Shown: positions 14,950 through 21,946 of the stretch, piece by piece
Layout of the letters: every line of letters starts with the position of its first letter
How positions within the stretch are numbered: the stretch's first letter is position 1
Assembly (NCBI GenBank): GCA_004556155.1
Contig: SFIM01000038.1
Coordinates: 1 to 26,519, forward strand
From: Clostridiales bacterium
GTDB taxonomy: Bacteria > Bacillota > Clostridia > Christensenellales > Aristaeellaceae
Direction of reading: 5' to 3'
DNA: 26,519 nucleotides
Made by a program: the position numbers and the translations under genes
Notes under the pieces: model-generated
Databases searched by the model: none
Told to the model about the DNA's origin: nothing
What the model saw: only the letters and a program-made list of their open reading frames with translations

Positions 14950-15123
14950 GGTACTTTCTTGAGTCAAGAAAGTACCAAAGAACCTGTGTTGTGAACGGGA
15001 AAGCTGCTGGTTTTAAACTGGGAGTGGCCCTGGCCACCTGCCGCCCCGCCCCCGTGGCAGGTGAAAGCCTGAACCGCCCGGATGAAAGCAAGCTTTCCTC
15101 CGTTCGCTTCCTGCTTTCCCCCT
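14950..15123 (+). repeat. Family 1 modular repeat, copy E5 (left arm and module M3)
   Basis: Hairpin GGTACTTTCTTG / CAAGAAAGTACC with loop AGT (14950-14976), then AAAGAACC, CTGGGAGTGGCC and CCCCGTGGCAGG, then module M3 (about 15055-15123) in the orientation opposite to E4. The right arm is absent. This is the only copy separated from the preceding stop codon by a classical terminator. Confidence 0.82.
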
Positions 15124-15189
15124 TCGTCTCCCCCGTCCTCTCTTTTACACTTTGCCAAATTTGTCCATACACGGCGAGAAGATTGTACG

Positions 15190-15218
15190 TTGCGGCGGGG
15201 AAAACGGGGCATTATAAT
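15190..15218 (+). promoter_or_regulatory. Promoter for the coiled-coil / ftsH / DUF308 operon
   Basis: TTGCGG (15190-15195), a 17-base spacer and a perfect TATAAT (15213-15218). The same -35/-10 pair precedes smpB on the other strand. Confidence 0.8.
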
Positions 15219-15247
15219 ATACGCGTAGGATGAAAGGAGGCGAGCGC

Positions 15248-15655
15248 ATGGCCCATGAGATATTATCGGCCAAGCTCCATGAGCTGGACGAGCGTGTGGC
15301 GCGGCTGCATAGCCGGGTGTTGATCAGCGAGGGCGAGAACCTGTCCACCCTGCGGCAGGAGGAGGAAGCCCTGCGGCGCGAGTGCGCGCAGGATGAAATG
15401 ACGCTGCGCAATCGCCTGTGCCATAGCCGCAGCCAGGCAGCCAGCGATATTGCCGCGTCCTTCAGCAGGATGGACGGCATGCTCAGCCAGGCGCGCGAAA
15501 ACGCGCTGAGCCAGCCCAGCAGCGAGCAGGCGCTGCTGCTGGCCGAGTACGCGCTGGACTTTGCCCTGCAGGCGGCCAGCCGGGCGCTGCTGATCAGCCT
15601 GGAAGCCATCGACGCGCAGATGACCGAACAAGAGGAAGCGAGGAACGCGCAATGA
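15248..15655 (+). CDS. Hypothetical coiled-coil protein upstream of ftsH
   Basis: A protein of 135 residues with no signal peptide or membrane segment. It is rich in Glu, Arg, Ala, Leu and Gln, with heptad-like patterns in residues 5-60 (for example LHELDERVARLHSRV) and again toward the C-terminus, so it is probably a helical, partly coiled-coil cytoplasmic protein. I do not recognise the family. AAAGGAGG lies seven bases before the ATG. Its stop codon overlaps the ftsH start (ATGA), implying translational coupling and a role linked to FtsH, such as an adaptor, regulator or assembly factor. That link is inferred from position only. Confidence 0.75.
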   Translation: MAHEILSAKLHELDERVARLHSRVLISEGENLSTLRQEEEALRRECAQDEMTLRNRLCHSRSQAASDIAASFSRMDGMLSQARENALSQPSSEQALLLAEYALDFALQAASRALLISLEAIDAQMTEQEEARNAQ

Positions 15656-17493
15656 AAGAAGCGAAATCCCCCAAGAAACCGTTGATTTTTTACTACGGCG
15701 TGGTGCTGGCCGTGCTGCTGGCGTTCAATATGATCGTCTCCCCCCTGCTGCTGGAGCGGCAGGTGACGGAGGTGGATTACGGCACGTTCATGCGCATGAT
15801 CGACGATAAGGATATCGGCGAGGTGCAGATGGACGACAGCGAGATTCTGTTTTCCAATAAGGCGGGCGACGCGGTGTATAAGACCGTCGCTTTGCAGGAT
15901 AGCACGCTGGTGCAGCGCCTGTACGAGGCGGGCGCCAAGTTCTCCGGCACGGTGGAAAAAACCATGTCCCCCCTGCTGAGCCTGCTGCTTACCGGCGTGC
16001 TGCCGCTGCTGGTTTTTGTGGCGCTGGGCCAGTTCCTCAGCCGCAAGCTCATTGAGCAGGCCGGCGGCAAGAACGCCATGAGCTTTGGCATGGGCAAGAG
16101 CAACGCCAAGGTGTATGTGCAGTCCAGCCAGGGCATCCATTTCAGCGATGTGGCGGGCGAGGACGAGGCCAAGGAAAGCCTGGCCGAGATTGTGGATTAT
16201 CTGCATAACCCGCAGAAATACACCGAGGTTGGCGCGTCCATGCCCAAGGGCGTGCTGCTTGTGGGCCCTCCAGGCACCGGTAAAACCATGCTGGCCAAGG
16301 CTGTCGCGGGCGAGGCCAACGTGCCCTTCTTCTCCATCTCCGGCTCGGAATTTGTGGAAATGTTCGTAGGTATGGGCGCAAGCAAGGTGCGCGATCTGTT
16401 CAAGCAGGCCAAGGAAAAGGCGCCCTGCATCGTGTTTATCGATGAAATCGACGCCATCGGCCAGAAGCGCAACAGCGGCAACATGGGCGGCAACGACGAG
16501 CGCGAGCAGACCCTGAACCAGCTGCTGACCGAAATGGACGGCTTTGAGGGCAACAACGGCGTGATCATTCTGGCCGCCACCAACCGCCCCGAGGCGCTGG
16601 ATCCCGCGCTGACGCGCCCCGGCCGCTTTGACCGCCGCGTGCCTGTGGAGCTGCCCGACTTGCAGGGCCGCGAGGCCATTTTGAAGGTGCACGCCCGCAA
16701 GATCAAGACCACGCCCGATGTGGACTTCCACGTCATCGCGCGCATGGCCTCGGGCGCCTCGGGCGCGGAGCTGGCCAACATCATCAATGAGGCGGCGCTG
16801 CGCGCGGTGCGCGATCATCGCACCCAGGTGACGCAGGCCGACCTGGAAGAAAGCATCGAAGTCGTCATCGCAGGCTATCAGAAGAAGAACGCCGTGCTGT
16901 CCGATCAGGAAAAGCACGTGGTGGCCTATCACGAGATTGGCCACGCGCTGGTAGCGGCGCTGCAAAGCCATTCCGCCCCGGTGCAGAAGATCACCATTAT
17001 CCCCCGCACCTCCGGCGCGCTGGGCTATACCATGCAGGTGGAGGAGGCCGATAAGAACCTGCTGACCAAGCAGGAATTGCTCAATAAAATCGCCACCCTG
17101 ACCGGCGGCCGCGCGGCGGAGGAGGTCAAGTTTGGCGAGATCACCACGGGCGCGTCCAACGATATCGAGCAGGCCACCAAGCTGGCCCGCGCCATGATTA
17201 CCCGCTACGGCATGAGCGATGAATTTGACATGGTGGCCATGGAAACCGTGACCAACCAGTACCTGGGCGGCGACGCGCAGCTGAGCTGCTCGGCCGAAAC
17301 CCAGCGCGAGATCGACCGCAAGGTGGTAAACGTGGTGCGCGAGCAGCACGAAAAGGCGCGCAAGATTCTGGATGAAAACCGCGCCAAGCTGGACGAACTG
17401 TCCCAGTACCTGTACGAGAAGGAAACCATCACGGGCGAGGAATTCATGCGCATCCTGGAGGCGGATACCAGGAAGGAGGAGCAGAACAAATGA
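15652..17493 (+). CDS. ftsH: ATP-dependent zinc metalloprotease FtsH
   Basis: A protein of 613 residues, within the family range. Two membrane segments (about 12-32 and 103-125) flank a short external domain. The AAA+ domain has Walker A GPPGTGKT (205-212), Walker B VFIDEID and the second region of homology ATNRPEALDPALTRPGRFDR. The M41 protease domain has HEIGH (427-431), with a third zinc ligand expected at Asp504 (SNDIEQ). FtsH degrades unstable or misassembled membrane and cytosolic proteins and is tied to sporulation and stress in Firmicutes. It is the middle gene of three that overlap by four bases at each junction, under the promoter at 15190. Confidence 0.97.
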   Translation: MKEAKSPKKPLIFYYGVVLAVLLAFNMIVSPLLLERQVTEVDYGTFMRMIDDKDIGEVQMDDSEILFSNKAGDAVYKTVALQDSTLVQRLYEAGAKFSGTVEKTMSPLLSLLLTGVLPLLVFVALGQFLSRKLIEQAGGKNAMSFGMGKSNAKVYVQSSQGIHFSDVAGEDEAKESLAEIVDYLHNPQKYTEVGASMPKGVLLVGPPGTGKTMLAKAVAGEANVPFFSISGSEFVEMFVGMGASKVRDLFKQAKEKAPCIVFIDEIDAIGQKRNSGNMGGNDEREQTLNQLLTEMDGFEGNNGVIILAATNRPEALDPALTRPGRFDRRVPVELPDLQGREAILKVHARKIKTTPDVDFHVIARMASGASGAELANIINEAALRAVRDHRTQVTQADLEESIEVVIAGYQKKNAVLSDQEKHVVAYHEIGHALVAALQSHSAPVQKITIIPRTSGALGYTMQVEEADKNLLTKQELLNKIATLTGGRAAEEVKFGEITTGASNDIEQATKLARAMITRYGMSDEFDMVAMETVTNQYLGGDAQLSCSAETQREIDRKVVNVVREQHEKARKILDENRAKLDELSQYLYEKETITGEEFMRILEADTRKEEQNK

Positions 17494-18032
17494 AAAGGCG
17501 TTCAAGCTACGGCGTGTATGAGCTGATTGTCGGTATTCTGCTGATCCTGCTGGGTATTTTCACCTTCACCCGTCCGCAGAGCGCGCTGACCGGCCTGGTG
17601 GTGCTTTACGGCCTGCTGGCCACGATCACGGGCATTGGCGATATCGTGTTCTACGTCAAGATGGAAAAGCACACGGGCTTTGGCCCCACGATCTCGCTGA
17701 TCTCGGGCATCCTGAGCGTGATGACGGGCCTGGTGCTGATGGTGCATCCCGGCGCGGGCCGTTGGGCGATGATGGTGTTCTTCCCCATCTGGTTCATCGC
17801 GCACTGCATCTCCCGCCTGTCGCATGGGCACATGGTGCGCTTTGTGGCGGGCAGCGCGGCCTATTGGTTCTCGCTGATTATCAACTCCCTGGGTTTGGCG
17901 CTGGGCTTTCTGATGCTGATCAAGCCCTATTACAGCCTGCTCTCCATCACGTTTATGATCGGCGTATACCTGATCCTGCTGGGGCTGGACAGCCTGGGCG
18001 AGGCGTTTTCCAGGATGGGCGAGAATTGGTAA
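17490..18032 (+). CDS. Six-helix membrane protein, DUF308/HdeD-like
   Basis: A protein of 180 residues with about six hydrophobic segments of 18-22 residues, arranged as three similar helical pairs (beginning VYELIVGILLILLGIFTF), as in DUF308/HdeD proteins. HdeD is associated with acid resistance in E. coli, but for most members the function is unknown. The ATG overlaps the ftsH stop codon (ATGA), so translation is probably coupled. It may be an FtsH partner or substrate, or simply share its stress regulation. It ends just before a duplicated terminator hairpin. Confidence 0.75.
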   Translation: MKRRSSYGVYELIVGILLILLGIFTFTRPQSALTGLVVLYGLLATITGIGDIVFYVKMEKHTGFGPTISLISGILSVMTGLVLMVHPGAGRWAMMVFFPIWFIAHCISRLSHGHMVRFVAGSAAYWFSLIINSLGLALGFLMLIKPYYSLLSITFMIGVYLILLGLDSLGEAFSRMGENW

Positions 18033-18042
18033 ATAGCATGAA

Positions 18043-18074
18043 AAGCGTTCCTGAGCAAATGGCTCAGGACGCTT
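18043..18074 (+). repeat. First copy of a 32-base direct repeat (terminator hairpin without its T-run)
   Basis: Identical to 18300-18331. It forms a 12-pair hairpin with one bulged T (AGCGTTCCTGAGC / GCTCAGGACGCT) but is followed by CAGGCTG, not by T residues. It is the probable original terminator of the ftsH operon, disconnected from its T-run by the inserted family 3 element. Confidence 0.8.
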
Positions 18075-18299
18075 CAGGCTGTCGAAAAACCTTTTTCGAC
18101 AGCCTGACGATGCAAGTCAGCTAAAGCGGACTTGCATCGGGAACGTCATTTTCTTGTGAGCCTGCGGCTCACGGCCAGAAAATGACAAAGGAAGCAGCCT
18201 GACGGCTGCTCCTCGCACCGCGCATGTCGCTGCTATATGAAGGGGCTGCGGCCCCTTCATGCATCCCAAGAGTTTAAGCGAGACTTTTTTAACAATCTG
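18075..18299 (+). mobile_element. Family 3 repeat, copy F3b, MITE-like insertion in a terminator
   Basis: A 225-base segment between two identical 32-base repeats. Bases 18076-18234 match F3a with four substitutions. The rest contains a GGGGCTGCGGCCCC hairpin (about 18242-18255). Imperfect terminal inverted repeats can be drawn between CTTCAGGCTGTCGAAAAA (from 18072) and the complement of the right end 18284-18302 (CTTCAGATTGTTAAAAAA). It has no coding capacity, so it would have to be moved in trans. Confidence 0.65.
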
Positions 18300-18337
18300 A
18301 AGCGTTCCTGAGCAAATGGCTCAGGACGCTTTTTTAT
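18300..18337 (+). terminator. Terminator (second copy of the 32-base repeat with T-run)
   Basis: The same hairpin as 18043-18074, here followed by TTTTTT (18330-18335), so this copy can work as the Rho-independent terminator of the ftsH operon, displaced about 257 bases by the insertion. Confidence 0.8.
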
Positions 18338-18375
18338 AGAGTGGCAAGAAACGTGCCCATGCTTATAGCCAATGA

Positions 18376-18403
18376 TTGACAAATTGTTGTATAATTATAT
18401 AAG
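18376..18403 (+). promoter_or_regulatory. Promoter for tldD/tldE
   Basis: A consensus TTGACA (18376-18381) followed by AT-rich sequence; TATAAG at 18398-18403 gives a 16-base spacer. A better-looking TATAAT at 18390 is too close to the -35 to pair with it. Confidence 0.5.
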
Positions 18404-18429
18404 GAAATAACACAAGGAGGATTCCTTTG

Positions 18430-19767
18430 ATGATTGAGTTCCGCGACGGCTTTTATGCCGATGTGCGCACCGAGGATCGCAGCCGCACCGTCATTTCCTA
18501 TCAGGCCGGTATTTTGGAGGAAATGAAAAGCCAGGTGGAGCGCCGCGCCTTCCTGCGGGTTTATGACGGCAAAATGTGGTATTACGCCTCCGTGACCGAT
18601 TTGAACCACCTGCAAAAGACGCTGGACGGCCTGTACGCCGCCGCTGCGCCCAACGATCAGATTCTGGACGATCCCACCGTGCGCCGCTTTGAGCGCAACC
18701 GCGACACGGTGCTGAGCTTTGCCGATTGCTCCGTGCGCGATATCCCCGCCAAGGATAAGCAGGCGCTGCTGCTGTCCTACCTGCCGCTGCTGAGCGAGGA
18801 TAAATGCGTCACCATGCCCTCCGGCTCCTATCTGGATCGCAGCAGCCTGTTCCATTTCCAGTCCAGCCTGGGCGCGGATATCACCTATGATTACCAAACC
18901 TGCGGCCTGTCCTTCTCCTGCGATATGGCGGAGGGCGAAAAGAAGTTTTCCGGCCACTGGCAGAAGGGCGCGACCCGCTTTGACGAATTGAAGGGCTTGA
19001 CCGAGACGATCCGCGCCGCCATGGCCGAGCAGACGGCCTTCCTGCGCAGCTCCGTGCCGGTTGAGCCGGGCAAATACCCCGTGGTGCTCTCGCCCGAGGC
19101 GGCGGGCGTTTTCGCGCATGAGTCCTTCGGCCATAAGTCCGAGTCCGATTTCATGCTCTCCGATGAAGCCATGCGCGACGAGTGGCAGCTGGGCAAGACC
19201 GTGGGCTCGCCCATCCTGTCCATTGCCGAGTGCGGCTCCGTGCCCGGCTGTGGCTATGTGCCCTATGACGACGAGGGCACCAAGGCGCGCAAGAACTATC
19301 TGATCAAAAACGGCGTGCTGGCGGGCCGCCTGCACAGCGCGCAGACTGCCGCCGCCCTGGATGAAGGGCTGACCGGCAACGCCCGCGCCATCGACTGCAC
19401 CTTTGAGCCCATCGTGCGCATGACTACCACCTACATCGAAGGCGGCGACCTGGACTTTGACCAGCTGATCGCCCCCATCAAGAAGGGCTATTATATCAAG
19501 ACCATCCGCCATGGCAGCGGCATGAGCACCTTTACCATCGCCCCCAGCCTGGCCTACGAAATTGTGGATGGCAAGCTGGGCCGCCCGGTGCAGATCAGCG
19601 TGCTGACCGGCTCGGTATTTGAAACGCTGGGGCTGATCGACGGCCTGACCCGCGATGTGCAGCTGCTGTCCTTTGTCACGGGCGGCTGCGGCAAGATGGA
19701 GCAGATGAACCTGCCCGTGGGCTTTGGCGGCCCCTATGTCCGCGTATCGTCCATGAACGTGCAGTGA
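18430..19767 (+). CDS. tldD: TldD-family metalloprotease, catalytic subunit
   Basis: A protein of 445 residues. The TldD signature HESFGHKSE puts the zinc motif HExxxH at His230-Glu231-His235, and the conserved C-terminal cysteine is Cys420 (GGCGK). The family forms a heterodimer with TldE/PmbA in which only TldD binds zinc. It degrades unfolded peptides and, in E. coli, matures microcin B17 and breaks down the CcdA antitoxin. The ATG at 18430 is nine bases after AAGGAGG; a TTG three bases earlier is also possible. The partner gene follows 10 bases later. No obvious small peptide substrate gene lies beside the pair. Confidence 0.9.
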   Translation: MIEFRDGFYADVRTEDRSRTVISYQAGILEEMKSQVERRAFLRVYDGKMWYYASVTDLNHLQKTLDGLYAAAAPNDQILDDPTVRRFERNRDTVLSFADCSVRDIPAKDKQALLLSYLPLLSEDKCVTMPSGSYLDRSSLFHFQSSLGADITYDYQTCGLSFSCDMAEGEKKFSGHWQKGATRFDELKGLTETIRAAMAEQTAFLRSSVPVEPGKYPVVLSPEAAGVFAHESFGHKSESDFMLSDEAMRDEWQLGKTVGSPILSIAECGSVPGCGYVPYDDEGTKARKNYLIKNGVLAGRLHSAQTAAALDEGLTGNARAIDCTFEPIVRMTTTYIEGGDLDFDQLIAPIKKGYYIKTIRHGSGMSTFTIAPSLAYEIVDGKLGRPVQISVLTGSVFETLGLIDGLTRDVQLLSFVTGGCGKMEQMNLPVGFGGPYVRVSSMNVQ

Positions 19768-19777
19768 GGTGAACACC

Positions 19778-20995
19778 ATGGAAAAAGAATTTTTGACCCA
19801 AATCCGCCGCTCCGTTACCCTGAATGTGACCGGCGGCAAGATTGACAGCTTCCGCGAAAAAGAGGAAACCACGGGCACGGTGCGCGCCTATGATAACGGC
19901 TGCATCGGCATTGCCGGCTGCCTGGGCGAGCCGGACGAGCAAAGGCTGACCGAAAAGGCCGCAGAGGCGCTGGCGCTGGGCATTCCCTATCCCTGCCATC
20001 TGGAGGGCGCGCTGGAAAAGATCGACCTGCATGAGGACGAAATCATCCCCGTGCCCGAGCTGATTCCCACCATGCAGCGCTTTCTGGATCGTCTGGGCGA
20101 GGCCTGCCCGCGGTTTGCCTTTTCCAATAAGATTACGCTGGATTATAAGAAGACCGAATATCGCAACTCCCTGGGCCGCCATCTGGTCAGCTCGGGCCGC
20201 AGCGTGGATATTGGGCTGATCGTGCAGAACCGCGGCTCGGGCAATCTGTTTGACGCCGCGCTGGGCTACAGCGGCGATCGCTTTGATCCGGACGCGCTGC
20301 TCGAGCAGTTCAAAAAGGAATACGACGCTTTTTACACGCCCGTGGATATTGAGCCTGGCCGCTACCCTGTGGTGATGGAAAGCGGCAGCCTGTTTGGCAC
20401 CTTCCTGCAGCACTTTGTGGCGGAAATGTATGTTTCCGGCGCGTCGCTGCTCAGCGGCAAGCTGGGGCAAAAGGCCTTCTCGGACAAGCTGTCCCTGCGC
20501 GACGATATGAACCCCGCCACCCATCCGGGCGTATGCTTCTTCGATTACGAGGGCTGCGTCGCGCCCGATCTGCGCCCCACACTGATTGATAAGGGCACGC
20601 TGACGGGCCTTCTGACCACCAAGAAGTCGGCGGAGCAGTTTGGCCTGCAAAACCTTGGCACAGCGGCCGCCGCCTATGACGGTGTGCCCAGCCTGGGCTT
20701 CCATCGCTTCTATGTTGATCCTACCGCCTCCAGCCTGGCGGAGCTGGCGCCTGGCCGGGCCATCTACATGGCCATGGCCTCCGGCGGCGATACTACGCCC
20801 GACGGGCACTTTGCCACCCCCGTGCAGCTGGCCTACCTGATGGAGGACGGCAAGCTTGTTGGCCGCCTGCCTGATCTGACCGTCAGCGGCAGCTTCTACG
20901 ATATGCTGGGCAAGGATTTCCTGGGCGCGGTACATGGCCAGCCCCAGCCGGATAGCCTGCTGTGCGCCGTCACCATGGATGTGAAGAAGGGTTAA
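19778..20995 (+). CDS. TldE/PmbA-family partner of TldD
   Basis: A protein of 405 residues, homologous in fold to TldD but without HExxxH, as expected for the non-catalytic TldE/PmbA subunit. Its C-terminal part contains a typical family stretch FATPVQLAYLMEDGKLVGRLPDLTVSG, cited here by its ends at about residues 345 and 370. GAGGTG, overlapping the tldD stop, lies six bases before the ATG at 19778; an in-frame GTG at 19769 falls inside this site. Co-translation with tldD is likely. A strong terminator follows. Confidence 0.85.
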   Translation: MEKEFLTQIRRSVTLNVTGGKIDSFREKEETTGTVRAYDNGCIGIAGCLGEPDEQRLTEKAAEALALGIPYPCHLEGALEKIDLHEDEIIPVPELIPTMQRFLDRLGEACPRFAFSNKITLDYKKTEYRNSLGRHLVSSGRSVDIGLIVQNRGSGNLFDAALGYSGDRFDPDALLEQFKKEYDAFYTPVDIEPGRYPVVMESGSLFGTFLQHFVAEMYVSGASLLSGKLGQKAFSDKLSLRDDMNPATHPGVCFFDYEGCVAPDLRPTLIDKGTLTGLLTTKKSAEQFGLQNLGTAAAAYDGVPSLGFHRFYVDPTASSLAELAPGRAIYMAMASGGDTTPDGHFATPVQLAYLMEDGKLVGRLPDLTVSGSFYDMLGKDFLGAVHGQPQPDSLLCAVTMDVKKG

Positions 20996-21018
20996 CCGCG
21001 CAATTCCTATAACAAAAA

Positions 21019-21054
21019 CCCCGGACGGTCGGCGACGATCAGTCCGGGGCTTTT
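21019..21054 (+). terminator. Rho-independent terminator after tldE
   Basis: An 8-base stem CCCCGGAC (21019-21026) / GTCCGGGG (21042-21049) with a 15-base loop, followed by CTTTT. Confidence 0.85.
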
Positions 21055-21538
21055 GCGTTGGCGATGGAAGATCAGCTAAGACGCAACGATCAGGATTCTC
21101 TCATTTCCTGCCGGCAATTCTGCCTGGATGGCGCCTTTATCAAACAGGGCGGCGCCGAGCCTGGATTTCCGTTAGTTAATGCAAATTTTTTATGGATTTC
21201 ATTCATCTTTAAGCTGAGGAAGCACCCCTCGCGCGTGCGCGCGCGAATACGAATATATATAAAAAAATGCGCCACGGCTCTTTGCCGAAGCGCAGATGAA
21301 AATAAAAGTGAAATCAGGGCATCCCAAAATTTCACCTTTGATATGAAGCCCAAAACAACAAAACAGCGGAGGTTTTACCCTTCCGCTGTTTTATATGTGA
21401 GCACAAATAGTGTCTGTTACTATCTGCCGTCCTTGTTCTGTATTCAGTTGTTACTTGGGTTCGTATCTATCTTCAAAGGGAAAAAGCCGTTTTTGCATCT
21501 ACGAATTTGAAACTTTGAAAAACGGCGTTTGGGTAGCA
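21055..21538. other. AT-rich intergenic region without a supported gene
   Basis: About 480 bases that are clearly poorer in GC than the neighbouring genes. It holds a 16-base alternating purine-pyrimidine run of CG and TG steps (21230-21245), followed closely by ATATATAT. It also holds a TGCGC/GCGCA hairpin near 21267-21297 and a terminator-like hairpin at 21361-21391. An open frame of 150 codons (21058-21510) has no ribosome binding site and runs through that hairpin, so I do not call it. It is the meeting zone of tldE (+) and ssrA (-) transcription. Confidence 0.6.
21361..21391 (-). terminator. Terminator-like hairpin on the minus strand
   Basis: AAACAGCGGA (21361-21370) pairs with TCCGCTGTTT (21382-21391). 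On the minus strand it is followed by a T-rich TTTTGTTGTTTTGG tract, so it may back up the ssrA terminator. Confidence 0.55.
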
Positions 21539-21565
21539 AAAAAGCCCGATAAACTCGGGCTTTTT
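21539..21565 (-). terminator. Rho-independent terminator of ssrA
   Basis: AAAAAGCCCGA (21539-21549) and TCGGGCTTTTT (21555-21565) form an 11-base stem with a 5-base loop and T-runs on both strands. It lies 31 bases beyond the tmRNA 3' end. A smaller hairpin, GGGTAC/GTACCC on the minus strand, lies between (about 21569-21590). Confidence 0.88.
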
Positions 21566-21595
21566 GCCGGGTACATCTTTTTCGTACCCTTTTGA

Positions 21596-21943
21596 TGGTG
21601 GAGGCGAGGGGAATCGAACCCCTGTCCGAAGACCGAATTACAGGATTTTCTCCGAGCGCAGGACGCATTTTGGATTTCCCTTGCCCCAGCGCCTGCGAAC
21701 GGGCTATGGGGCTTGGTAGCTTCATTTTACCGGCCTCGCCGCAAAGCTTAGGCGGGCCTGTTCCTCACATCAATGACGCTGCTTGCCAAAGCCGTGAGCG
21801 CTTTGGGGCAACGCGCAGCCATTAGGCCGCGAAAGCGTAACTGTTATTGTCAGTTAATTTTAATTTCCCCGTTTTTACGAGGCCAGGGTCCTCGGCTCGC
21901 TTATCCTGTCCTTCGCCATCCCCGTCGAAACCAGAACGCCCCC
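21596..21943 (-). ncRNA. ssrA: Transfer-messenger RNA (tmRNA)
   Basis: A 348-base RNA that rescues stalled ribosomes together with SmpB. On the minus strand the 5' end GGGGGCG (21943-21937) pairs with CGCCTCC before the encoded ACCA end (CCA at 21598-21596), forming the acceptor stem. The T-arm GGTTCGATTCC and the early GGTTTCGACGGGGATGG segment are standard. The tag reading frame ends DNNSYAFAA then TAA (21851-21822). Upstream in frame are AAA TTA ACT, so the tag is probably (A)KLTDNNSYAFAA if translation resumes at that AAA, which I cannot fix. The 5' end is only three bases after the smpB stop codon, so the RNA is probably cut from a joint transcript by RNase P. Confidence 0.96.
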
Positions 21944-21946
21944 GCG

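Noticed and set aside
2382..15130. The dispersed repeats as a CRISPR array.
   Set aside because: Copies are long, palindromic, kilobases apart and lie between genes, with no short regular repeat-spacer pattern and no cas genes.
15145..17505. A 786-codon frame antisense to ftsH.
   Set aside because: A shadow of high-GC codon use; ftsH is unambiguous on the plus strand.
18334..19878. A 514-codon frame antisense to tldD.
   Set aside because: It overlaps the tldD promoter and terminator region, is Gly/Ala/His-rich without any recognisable motif, and tldD is certain.
21058..21510. A 150-codon open frame between tldE and ssrA.
   Set aside because: No ribosome binding site, starts next to a terminator, runs through another hairpin and has no recognisable domain.
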